From: Acidobacterium capsulatum ATCC 51196
Lineage (GTDB): Bacteria > Acidobacteriota > Terriglobia > Terriglobales > Acidobacteriaceae
Direction of reading: 5' to 3'
Assembly (NCBI RefSeq): GCF_000022565.1
Contig: NC_012483.1
Location: forward strand, 2,170,001 to 2,234,000
DNA length: 64,000 nt
The position numbers and the translations under genes are program-made. Positions 17,433 through 25,031 of this stretch are shown piece after piece (positions within the stretch are counted from its first letter, which is position 1; every line of letters starts with the position of its first letter). The notes below the pieces were generated by a model, which made no database searches, was not told the DNA's origin, and saw only the letters and a program-made list of their open reading frames with translations.

Positions 17433-17653
17433 AGAGGAGAAAGACAATATAAGCTCCAAGCGCGATCCACCGAGGACACAGGCAGGGATCGCCGGAAAAG
17501 GGGAAGACTCAGCAAGAGCCCGCCTCAAGAAATCAAAGGAAAAGGAAGAAACGGATCAGAGACAGAAGGGCGCGCCACTCATACTGGAGTGGACTGCAGC
17601 CTGCGGAATGGGAGGTCCAGACGCAACATCTCTTGATTCAGCCTAACATGCGC

Positions 17654-17675
17654 GTCCTGCCCGGCCGGGCAGGAC
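17654..17675. repeat. Perfect 22-bp GC palindrome
   Basis: GTCCTGCCCGG is followed at once by its exact complement (17665-17675). It lies 33 bases after the trmFO stop on the minus strand. There is no U-run, so termination is uncertain; it may be a transcript-end hairpin or a cruciform-prone repeat. Confidence 0.6.
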
Positions 17676-17708
17676 CTGCGGCGGCGAGACCCGCGGCGGC
17701 CTGGCCCA

Positions 17709-19025
17709 TCACCGCGCCAGACCACTCCACCACGCATCAAACTTCGCGAGCGCCCGCTCGCAGACCATCCGGTGCCGCTCCTTCTTGTCGCGCACCTTGC
17801 GCCGCGTCTCTTCCTCGAGCGGCTCCAGCAGGTCAAAGGTGATATTCGCCGGCTGGAAGCGCTTCAGCTCCGCATGCGTGATGTAGTTCACCAGCGAGCC
17901 CAGCGCCGTGCCTCGCGGAATCTCCGCCACCTCGCGCCCCATCGCCGCGGCCGCCGCATAAATGCCCGCCAGCAGCCCCATGCCCATCGACTCCGTATAG
18001 CCCTCGACGCCCGAAAGCTGCCCCGCCACAAACACACGCGGATGCGCCTTGAAATGCAGCCGCCCGGCCAGCACCGCCGGAGCCTGAATGTACGTGTTGC
18101 GGTGAATCTGCCCGTAGCGCAGAAACTTCGCATTCTCCAGGCCCGGAATCATCCTGAGAATCCGCGCCTGCTCGCCATACTTCAGGTGATTCTGAAAACC
18201 CACCAGGTTGTACGAGTCCGCCCGCAGATTCTCGCACCGCAACTGCACCACCGCCCACGGCGTCTGCCCCGTGCGCGGATCGCGCAGCCCCACCGGCTTC
18301 ATCGGCCCAAACCGCAGCGTGTCGCGCCCGCGCCGCGCCAGCTCCTCAATCGGCAGGCAGCCCTCAAAGTAATCGAGCTTCTCCCAGTCCTTCTCCTTGA
18401 CCGTCTCGGCGCTCACCAGCGCGTCATAAAAGCGGTCGTACTCCTCGCGATTCATCGGGCAGTTGATGTAATCCGCCGTGCCCTTGTCCCATCGCGCCGC
18501 AAAATAGACCCGGTCCATGTCGATCGACTCGGCATCCACAATCGGGCTGATCGAGTCATAAAACGCCAGATGTTCCTGCCCGGTCAGCCGCGCAATCTCC
18601 TCTGACAGCGCCGAAGACGTCAGCGGACCGCTCGCCAGCACCGTGACCGGCCCCTCCGGGTCAAGCTCGGTCACCTCTTCGCGATGCACCGTGATGCGCG
18701 GCTCGGCCGCAATCGCCGCCGTAATGCGCCGCGAAAACTCCTCGCGGTCCACCGCCAGCGCATGCCCGGCCGGAACCGCCGCCGCATCCGCGCACTGAAG
18801 CAGCGGCGAGCCCGCCCGCCGCATCTCCTGCTTCAGCAGCCACGGGGCCGTATTTTCACTCTCTGATTTCAGCGAATTCGAGCACACCAGCTCGCCAAAG
18901 TCCGCCGTCTGGTGCGCCGGAGTCTGCCGCACCGGGCGCATCTCGTACAGGTCCACGTCCGCGCCCATCCGCGCTGCCATCAGCGCAGCCTCAGGCCCGG
19001 CCAGCCCGCCGCCAATCACACGCAT
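17709..19025 (-). CDS. trmFO: Methylenetetrahydrofolate-tRNA-(uracil-5-)-methyltransferase TrmFO
   Basis: 438 residues from ATG 19025. This FAD/folate enzyme makes ribothymidine at tRNA position 54, using methylenetetrahydrofolate rather than SAM. Motifs: VIGGGLAGPEAALMAARMG at the very start, DLYEMRPVRQTPAHQT, ELVCSNSLKSESENTAPWLLK, and GQLSGVEGYTESMGMGLLAG near the C-terminus. A TTG at 19058 has a better ribosome binding site (GAGGAAAG) and would add 11 residues; the ATG is preferred because the flavin motif normally begins within a few residues of the start. It is downstream of the permease gene, with about 170 bases between. Confidence 0.95.
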   Translation of the reverse strand: MRVIGGGLAGPEAALMAARMGADVDLYEMRPVRQTPAHQTADFGELVCSNSLKSESENTAPWLLKQEMRRAGSPLLQCADAAAVPAGHALAVDREEFSRRITAAIAAEPRITVHREEVTELDPEGPVTVLASGPLTSSALSEEIARLTGQEHLAFYDSISPIVDAESIDMDRVYFAARWDKGTADYINCPMNREEYDRFYDALVSAETVKEKDWEKLDYFEGCLPIEELARRGRDTLRFGPMKPVGLRDPRTGQTPWAVVQLRCENLRADSYNLVGFQNHLKYGEQARILRMIPGLENAKFLRYGQIHRNTYIQAPAVLAGRLHFKAHPRVFVAGQLSGVEGYTESMGMGLLAGIYAAAAAMGREVAEIPRGTALGSLVNYITHAELKRFQPANITFDLLEPLEEETRRKVRDKKERHRMVCERALAKFDAWWSGLAR

Positions 19026-19192
19026 CCGCTCAGCCACGCCGAGCCTCGCCGGTTTCAACCATTTCTTTCCTCACTCAATCCTGAAAACGACGGCAGAGAT
19101 TCCTTCCGGCGTAGCCTGCGCCGGGTCATGATGCCTTCTCAAACCGGAATGCGGTCTTGGCGCCGAAGGCGCGTCCGCCTGGACGGCCAGTC

Positions 19193-20296
19193 CTATTCAT
19201 ACGCCAGCGCGTCGATCGGGTCCTTCCGCGCCGCCTTCCATGCCGGATACAGCGACCCCAGCAGCGCCCCCACCACGGCAATCGCCGCCGCAATGCCCCA
19301 CCAGGCCCCCGGAATGCCGAACGAAAATGCCGGGTTGAAGTGCCAGATCGCAGCCCTCACCGCCAGCGTCATCAGCATGCCTGCAATCGTGCCCACGGCG
19401 GCAATCAACCCCGCCTCGCGCAAAATCGCATCCAGAATGTAGAGCTTCGACGCGCCCAGCGACTTCAGAATGCCGATCTCCCGCGTCCGCTCCATCACCG
19501 CCGTGTACATCGACTGGAAGATCACCAGGAAGCCCACGATCATCGCGATCCCGATCACGCTGTCCATCGCCGCCTGAAATCCCGGCAGGTGCGAGGGCGT
19601 CAGCAGCGACACCAGTTGCTCCATCGTCTGCACCTTGAAGGTCGCGAGCCCCGGCGTATTCTTGATCTCCTGCTCAATCAGTCCGTTGTTCTTCGTGTCG
19701 TCGCTCTTGATATAGAAGAGCGAGGCATGGTCCGGGTTCCCGATAATATTGTCCAGCGTCTTGATCGGGATAAACTTGCGCCCGCCCTTGCCATGCTGCA
19801 CGATCCCACAAATCTTGAAGGCCCGGCCTTCGACGATCAACGTCTGCCCCACGTGGCGTCCGCCGCCCGTCCGGGCAAAAATGTCATCAATAATGACGTC
19901 ATCCGGCCCCTGAAACGGCCCGCCCGCCAGGAACACAAACGGCTTCAGCGCGTTGTAGCTCTTGAAGTCGATGCCCCAGATGTTCTCCACCGACCCCACC
20001 GTGCTCAGGTTGGTCGTCACCGGAGCCACCACCGCCACGTGCGGCAGCTTCGCCAGCACCCCGGCCACGGCAATCGGCTCCGGAGCGCCGCCAATGCCCG
20101 TGATGAAGCTCGCGCTCGGCGGCTGCACAATCAGGTCCGCGCCAATGCCGTTGTGCTCGCTCTGCGAGTTCTGGAGCGTGCCGATCATGACGCCCACAAT
20201 CGTGAGAATCATGACCACTTCAATGCCAACGGCCAGCGCCGTGATCACGGTGCGCAGAGGGCGATGCAGAATGTTGCCGACAACCAGCTTGTTCAT
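19193..20296 (-). CDS. ABC transporter permease, FtsX/MacB-like
   Basis: 367 residues with the FtsX-type layout: one N-terminal helix (about 17-40, ITALAVGIEVVMILTIVGVM), a long extracytoplasmic domain (about 45-240, resembling MacB periplasmic cores), then three helices at about 245-345 with the conserved REIGILKSLGASKLYI coupling segment. It ends in YPAWKAARKDPIDALAYE, the standard permease tail. No ATPase or membrane-fusion gene is adjacent on either side, which is odd for this class, so its partner must be encoded elsewhere. Export of a peptide or lipid is typical of relatives, not shown here. Confidence 0.88.
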   Translation of the reverse strand: MNKLVVGNILHRPLRTVITALAVGIEVVMILTIVGVMIGTLQNSQSEHNGIGADLIVQPPSASFITGIGGAPEPIAVAGVLAKLPHVAVVAPVTTNLSTVGSVENIWGIDFKSYNALKPFVFLAGGPFQGPDDVIIDDIFARTGGGRHVGQTLIVEGRAFKICGIVQHGKGGRKFIPIKTLDNIIGNPDHASLFYIKSDDTKNNGLIEQEIKNTPGLATFKVQTMEQLVSLLTPSHLPGFQAAMDSVIGIAMIVGFLVIFQSMYTAVMERTREIGILKSLGASKLYILDAILREAGLIAAVGTIAGMLMTLAVRAAIWHFNPAFSFGIPGAWWGIAAAIAVVGALLGSLYPAWKAARKDPIDALAYE

Positions 20297-20702
20297 GGGA
20301 TTAAAGGGAGAAACACGCGTGCGGGACGCAAGGCTCAGTGTAACAAAGCAGCCCCTTCCACCTTGGATGCGGCATCGGACACCTCGGCCTCAACCCGAAA
20401 AATTCCCCAGACCCGACACCCTCCCATACGCTCCAGATCAAAAAATATTTGCTTACTCCGGCGCCTCATCCCTAAAGAAATTCCAGAATCCGCCGAAAGC
20501 ACAACTAACGATGCATCGCCTGGATCTCCCAAGCGATATCCAAATTGGAAATGAAGGTTACCAAAATGGATTCGAATACCCGAAAAAGGCGATTCATTGA
20601 ATATTCTTTTTGACGATAACCTTGTCATGTTCTACGGTGGAGAAAAGCTCGCGGTAACCCTTTTCTCCTCAGCGGATAAGAGGCTGTCCGGGATGTAAAC
20701 GC
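20297..20702. other. Divergent intergenic region, AT-richer than surroundings
   Basis: It separates the leftward permease from the rightward RodZ-like gene and should hold both promoters. The part 20430-20660 is visibly richer in A/T than the flanks and contains small palindromes CGATGCATCG (20510) and GAATATTC (20597). TTGACG near 20611 is a possible -35 for the right-hand gene, without a good -10. An open frame of 97 codons on the minus strand (20335-20628) has no ribosome binding site or protein-like character. No gene is called. Confidence 0.5.
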
Positions 20703-21191
20703 ATGATTCACTTCGGCGAAGAGCTACGGCAGGAGCGTGAACGGCGCGGTATCTCGCTCCAGATGATCGTCGAGACGACCAAGGTGGCCAGCCGCCACCT
20801 GCAATCGCTCGAAGAGGACCACTTTGACCTGCTGCCCGGGGGCGTTTTCAACAAAGGCATCGTCCGCGACTACGCGCGCGCCGTCGGCCTCGACGAAGCC
20901 ACCTGGATCGACCGCTTCATGCAGGCCTACCGTGAAAGCGGACAGATGAAGGACGACGACGTTCACTGGGTCGAGTTTGCTGAAAACGTCGGCCGCAACC
21001 GTCCCCACAAAGACCGCAACTCCCTCTTCCGGCTCCGCTGGGCCGGCGTCGCCATGCTGGTCGCCATGCTCGCCGTCTCCGGCTGGTTCGTCTGGCAATA
21101 CGTCAACAACCGCGTCAGCAGCTCCGCCTCCCAGCCCGCCGCGGCATCTTCCCCCTCGCAGACCACGCAAGCCTTCAACGGCGGCTCGTGA
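20703..21191 (+). CDS. RodZ-like helix-turn-helix membrane protein
   Basis: 162 residues. An N-terminal HTH_25/XRE-type domain (residues 4-75: FGEELRQERERRGISLQMIV, then LPGGVFNKGIVRDYARAVGLD) is the RodZ signature. A membrane helix follows at about 112-133, with a short Ser/Ala-rich outer tail. In RodZ this domain binds MreB under the membrane to guide rod-shaped growth; here the large periplasmic domain is missing, so it may be a shortened RodZ or a membrane-bound regulator. Its stop is followed within 4 bases by heptanucleotide satellite DNA. Confidence 0.82.
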   Translation: MIHFGEELRQERERRGISLQMIVETTKVASRHLQSLEEDHFDLLPGGVFNKGIVRDYARAVGLDEATWIDRFMQAYRESGQMKDDDVHWVEFAENVGRNRPHKDRNSLFRLRWAGVAMLVAMLAVSGWFVWQYVNNRVSSSASQPAAASSPSQTTQAFNGGS

Positions 21192-21194
21192 AAG

Positions 21195-21565
21195 TAGCTC
21201 TTAGCTGCTAGCTTTTAGCTTTTAGCTCCTGGACCTTCGGCTTTGGTCCCAGTTTTCAGTCCCCAGTCGTCAGTTTTCAGATAGCTTTTAGCTCTTAGCT
21301 TCTAGCTGCTAGCTTTTGGTCCCCAGCCTGCGCCTGTCAGACCCCGAGCCATCATGCACGCTCCTCACCCCAATCCGGGTGCCCCGGGTCCGTGTGTTCG
21401 GACCCGGGGGAGCAATGCAACCCGCGGCCAATGAGCTAAAAGCTAAAGGCTAAAAGCTAGGAGCTAAAAGCTAAGAACGAGGAGCTAAAAACCAGCCCCC
21501 CAGACTGAAAACTGAGAACTGACAACTGGCAACCGGGGACTGACAACCGACAACTGACAACTCCC
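21195..21565. repeat. Heptanucleotide satellites forming a large inverted repeat
   Basis: The whole gap 21192-21618 is built from 7-base units. Left arm: five TAGCTNN units (21195-21229), then ten units in one register from 21250 to 21319 passing from CAGTNNN to the TAGCT type. Right arm: 19 units in one register from 21433 to 21565, passing from NNAGCTA to NNNACTG types. The order of types mirrors the left arm, so the inner blocks can pair with each other. The centre holds REP-like copy 3. The mRNA leader of the next gene starts within or after it. No gene is present. Confidence 0.88.
21377..21408 (+). repeat. REP-like hairpin, copy 3
   Basis: Same GGGTGCC lead-in and the same 10-bp arms (21383-21392 and 21399-21408, loop TGTGTT) as copies 1 and 2. 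It is located near the centre of symmetry of the heptanucleotide inverted repeat. Confidence 0.85.
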
Positions 21566-21618
21566 CCCATTACCCCCGTGACCTTTCTCTCACCCCGTGC
21601 GCCTTCTAGGCTCGCGCC

Positions 21619-22365
21619 ATGCCCCGCTCCGTTCGCACTTCGCTTCCCGGCGCTTTGCCGGCGCTGCTGCTCTGCCTTCTGCTGCCCATCCCTCTCGGCG
21701 CAGCGACGCATAAAGCAAAAGCAAAGGAGCACAAGGCTCGCGCCCCGCGCATCCATTCCGTCGGTCTGGGAGCATTCCGGCCGGTCCCCTACACCGCTGA
21801 TCCCGACGCAGCCGCCCCGGCCCAGACACAGCTTCGCATCCGCCCGCTGATCGTCGATGGCCGCATCGCCCAATGGACCACCGGCGACGTCCACCTGGTC
21901 ACCGCCACCACCTTTACCGTGCGCGAGGCCCTGCGTGTCAACGATTCGCTGCCCACAGACCCGCACCCCCGCTGGATCTGGCAGCTTGGCCCCTGGCTGC
22001 TCGTCCACCGCACCACCGGCCGCGTCGCCGAGCTGCATCTGCCCGATTTCGATCCGCTCGTCTCCAGTGTGACGTGGTTCCGCGATTACGCCGCCTACTG
22101 CGGCCTGCACACTGGCGGCAAGCTGGTCTACGCCATCGTTGCCGAGGTGGGCACCCGCAAGCCGCTCGTCTCGAAAAAGCTCTCGGCCTTTGATCCGGCC
22201 AACCATCCCACGCCGGTCTGCGCCCCGGCCAACTGGCAGCTCGACCCGCTGCGCGTCAGCTTTCTGCCCACCGACGCCACGCCCATCACCTACAGCATCG
22301 ACAACGGCTTCGCCGCTCCCGTACCGAGCGCAGACAACACCACATCCTCAGTGCCTATTCCTTGA
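21619..22365 (+). CDS. Secreted protein of unknown function
   Basis: 248 residues. A signal peptide is clear (basic start, hydrophobic LPALLLCLLLPIPLGAA), followed by a Lys/His/Ala-rich linker (about 30-45). The remaining 200 residues are beta-rich, with many Trp and aromatic residues (RWIWQLGPWLLVHRTTG, VTWFRDYAAYCG) and two Cys. I recognise no family. Both flanks are heptanucleotide satellite DNA, which sets it apart from all other genes here; codon use nevertheless resembles the neighbours. Confidence 0.75.
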   Translation: MPRSVRTSLPGALPALLLCLLLPIPLGAATHKAKAKEHKARAPRIHSVGLGAFRPVPYTADPDAAAPAQTQLRIRPLIVDGRIAQWTTGDVHLVTATTFTVREALRVNDSLPTDPHPRWIWQLGPWLLVHRTTGRVAELHLPDFDPLVSSVTWFRDYAAYCGLHTGGKLVYAIVAEVGTRKPLVSKKLSAFDPANHPTPVCAPANWQLDPLRVSFLPTDATPITYSIDNGFAAPVPSADNTTSSVPIP

Positions 22366-22379
22366 AGGTAGTTGCTGGA

Positions 22380-22606
22380 TAGCTGTTAGCTCTTAGCTGC
22401 TAGCTTTTAGCTCCTGAGCATTAGGTTTCAGTCCCCAGTTGTCAGTCCCCAATTCTCAGTCCTGGCCCGCGTCTGCAGGGTCTCTCATTCAAATCCGGGC
22501 GCGCCCAAGCCTGCCCCCAGCGAGACGAACCGTTCCGTGTATCCGGGGCGACCGGCGGCCAATGCGCCAATGAGCTAGGAGCTAACAGCTAGCAGCTAAA
22601 CTGAAT
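22380..22606. repeat. Second heptanucleotide satellite block, inverted arms
   Basis: Left arm 22380-22463 has 12 units in unbroken register, seven of TAGCTNN type or variants and then five of CAGTNNN type. Right arm 22572-22606 has four NNAGCTA-type units and one ACTG-type unit, ending two bases before the ATG of the FmdE-like gene. Between them (22464-22571) is GC-rich sequence with no gene. The TAGCT arm and the AGCTA arm are complementary, so a large stem could form. Confidence 0.85.
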
Positions 22607-22608
22607 CC

Positions 22609-23256
22609 ATGGACTCCCTCGACGCGCTCCTCCGCGAAGCTGAAATCGCTCACGGCCATCTCTGCGCTGGCCAGATTCTCGGCGTGCGCATGGCCATGCT
22701 CGGCTGCGAGCGCCTCGGCATCGGCGATCCGCGCGGCCACGACCGCAAGCGCCTTGTCACCTATGTCGAGATCGACCGCTGCGCCACCGACGCCATCGGC
22801 GTCGTCACCGGCTGCCGCCTCGGCAAGCGCGCGCTCAAGTTCCGCGACTGGGGCAAGATGGCCGCGACCTTTGTCGATCTCTCCACCGGCCGCGCCCTCC
22901 GCATTGCCGCGCTCGAGTCCTCAAAGCAGCTCGCCCGCGAGCGCTACCCCGAAATTGAAAACAAAAATCAGCAGCAGATGCGCGCCTACCGCGAGCTCCC
23001 CGATGCCGACCTCTTCGCCGAAGCCTGGGTCTCCGTCACGGTAGAGCCGCGCGAGTTGCCCGGCTACAAAGGCGAGCGCGTCGCCTGCTCCCAATGCGGA
23101 GAAGGCATCAGCTACGACCGCTTCCTGCGCTCCGGCGATGCCGTTCTCTGCTACTCCTGCGCGCATCCTGACGAGCGCTACTACCAGCCGCTCACCGGCG
23201 ATGCCGCACCCCAGTCGGCGAATTCCATTCCCGGCCCACGCTGTGAGTGCCCCTGA
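22609..23256 (+). CDS. FmdE-like protein (formylmethanofuran dehydrogenase subunit E family)
   Basis: 215 residues. The N-terminus has the FmdE signature AHGHLCAGQILGVRMAMLGC with conserved His and Cys, then VTYVEIDRCATDAIGVVTGCRLGKR. A zinc-ribbon-like C-terminus follows (CSQCGEGISYDR, then CYSC, about residues 163-186). In methanogens FmdE accompanies the molybdenum/tungsten formylmethanofuran dehydrogenase; bacteria without that enzyme often keep lone FmdE-like proteins whose role is open, perhaps in metal or cofactor handling. No other fmd gene is present. The ATG directly follows satellite DNA, so no clear ribosome binding site is seen. Confidence 0.82.
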   Translation: MDSLDALLREAEIAHGHLCAGQILGVRMAMLGCERLGIGDPRGHDRKRLVTYVEIDRCATDAIGVVTGCRLGKRALKFRDWGKMAATFVDLSTGRALRIAALESSKQLARERYPEIENKNQQQMRAYRELPDADLFAEAWVSVTVEPRELPGYKGERVACSQCGEGISYDRFLRSGDAVLCYSCAHPDERYYQPLTGDAAPQSANSIPGPRCECP

Positions 23257-23273
23257 CGGCCTTTCGAGCTGAT

Positions 23274-23289
23274 TGTGACCTTCATCACA
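23274..23289. promoter_or_regulatory. CRP/FNR-type operator, perfect half-sites
   Basis: TGTGA-N6-TCACA, exactly the consensus spacing of CRP-family regulators, lies 115 bases upstream of the radical SAM gene and 18 bases after the FmdE-like stop. It is placed to control the radical SAM gene. Binding is inferred from sequence only. Confidence 0.55.
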
Positions 23290-23403
23290 ACGGGAAGCAG
23301 CCAGAATCTCTACTCTGGTTCCACATTCACTTTTATCTGCTGCACTTGGGGAACAGGGCGCACTGGAGTTCCGCGCTCTTTTTTTGCTGCCGGGGAGAAG
23401 CCA

Positions 23404-24888
23404 TTGAACGCGCTGCTCGTCTATCCCTCCATTCCAGATACCTACTGGAGCTTTCGCTACGCGCTCTCATTTCAGGGCAAGCGCGCCGCCCAGCCGCCGC
23501 TCGGCCTCATGACCATTGCGCCGCTGCTGCCCGGCCACTGGCGCAAGCGCCTCGTAGATATGAATGTCGAGCGCCTCACCGAGGCGCATCTGGCATGGGC
23601 CGATGTGGTGCTCATCAGCGCCATGCTCGTGCAGCGCGGCGCGGTCGACGCGTTGCTTGCCCGCTGCCGCGAGCGCGGCTTGCGCACGGTGATCGGCGGC
23701 CCCATCACCTCGAGCCTCGCGCCCTCCATGCTGCCGGCCACCCACATCGTCATCGGCGAGGCCGAGGAGATCGTCTCCGATCTGGCCCGCGACATTGAAA
23801 ACAACACCGCGCGCCCCGTGTATCAAGCCTGCGAGCGCCCGCTGCTGGACCGCTGCCCGCTGCCCGATCTCAGCCTCATCCGCATGAAGCGCTACAACAC
23901 CATGACCATCCAGTGCTCGCGCGGGTGCCCCTTTCAGTGCGAGTTCTGCGACATCATTGAGATCTACGGGCGCAAGCCGCGCACCAAGCCCATTCCTCAG
24001 GTGCTCGCCGAGCTGGACCAGCTTTACGCCGCCGGCTGGCGCGACTCTGTCTTCCTGGTGGACGACAACTTCATCGGCCACAAGCCGCGCGCCAAAGCCC
24101 TGCTCGCCGCCCTCTCTGACTGGCAGGCCGATCATGGCTTTCCCTTCCGCTTCATCACCGAGGCCTCGCTCAATCTTGCCGACGATCTTGATCTTCTCCA
24201 CGGCATGCAGGCCGCGCAGTTCACCTCCGTCTTTCTCGGCATTGAAACGCCCAATGAGTCCAGCCTGCTCGCCAGCGGCAAGCTCCAGAACACCCGCCGT
24301 GATCTCGTCGAGAGCATCCGCCGCATTCAGCGGCGAGGCATTGAGGTCATGGGCGGCTTCATTCTCGGCTTTGATACCGACCGCGAAGACATCTTTGACC
24401 GCCTCGTCGATTTCATCCAGACCAGCGCCATTCCTATCGCGATGGTGGGCCTGCTGCAGGCCATCCCCGGCACGCAGCTCTACCGCCGCCTGCACAGCGA
24501 GGGCCGCATCCTCGAATCCGGAACCGGCAACAACACCGGCGGCCAGCTCAACTTTCTGCCCCGCATGAACGCCGCCAGTCTCACCCGCGGATACCGCCAG
24601 GTGCTCGAACGCATCTACTCCTGCGATGCCTATTACGAGCGCGTGCTGCGCTTTCTTGCCCACTGCCCGCCGCCAGCCGCCACGCAGCTCTCGCTGAGCA
24701 AGCTGCGCGCGCTTCTCGCCTCGCTGCTGCGCCAGGGCATTCTCAGCCCTCATCGCCGCAGCTATTGGAAGTTCCTGCTCGCCGCCATCACGCGCTACCG
24801 CCATTCCTTCCGCACCGCGATGACGCTCGCCGTCATGGGCTATCACTTCCAGCGCATGACCGACCGCATCTGCCGGCAGGACGCCTGA
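23404..24888 (+). CDS. B12-binding radical SAM protein, HpnP-like (DUF4070 type)
   Basis: 494 residues. A B12-binding-like N-terminal domain (about 1-135, starting NALLVYPSIPDTYWSFRYAL, with IGGPITSS) is followed by the radical SAM core: the [4Fe-4S] ligands are Cys175, Cys179 and Cys182 in CSRGCPFQCEFCD. The C-terminal third resembles DUF4070. This layout is shared with HpnP, the hopanoid C-2 methylase, and related cobalamin-dependent methylases or cyclases. Whether it methylates hopanoids is unproven: no hopanoid genes are in the window. TTG 23404 is chosen because GGGGAG at 23392-23397 sits at proper spacing and homology begins there. Confidence 0.85.
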   Translation: MNALLVYPSIPDTYWSFRYALSFQGKRAAQPPLGLMTIAPLLPGHWRKRLVDMNVERLTEAHLAWADVVLISAMLVQRGAVDALLARCRERGLRTVIGGPITSSLAPSMLPATHIVIGEAEEIVSDLARDIENNTARPVYQACERPLLDRCPLPDLSLIRMKRYNTMTIQCSRGCPFQCEFCDIIEIYGRKPRTKPIPQVLAELDQLYAAGWRDSVFLVDDNFIGHKPRAKALLAALSDWQADHGFPFRFITEASLNLADDLDLLHGMQAAQFTSVFLGIETPNESSLLASGKLQNTRRDLVESIRRIQRRGIEVMGGFILGFDTDREDIFDRLVDFIQTSAIPIAMVGLLQAIPGTQLYRRLHSEGRILESGTGNNTGGQLNFLPRMNAASLTRGYRQVLERIYSCDAYYERVLRFLAHCPPPAATQLSLSKLRALLASLLRQGILSPHRRSYWKFLLAAITRYRHSFRTAMTLAVMGYHFQRMTDRICRQDA

Positions 24889-25031
24889 CCGGCCGCATCA
24901 CCGGACCATTTCAACAGCTCGCAAGGCAACGATAACTCTGCCTCTGCGCGCGTCTTATCGGCGTGCGCATCCGTCTCCATCCGGTACGATGTTACCCGTG
25001 AGTTAACCCTGCCTATCCTGGAGACGCTTCC

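Noticed and set aside
20335-20628. A 97-codon open frame on the minus strand
   Set aside because: No ribosome binding site, no family resemblance, and location in a divergent promoter region. It looks like a chance frame in AT-rich DNA.
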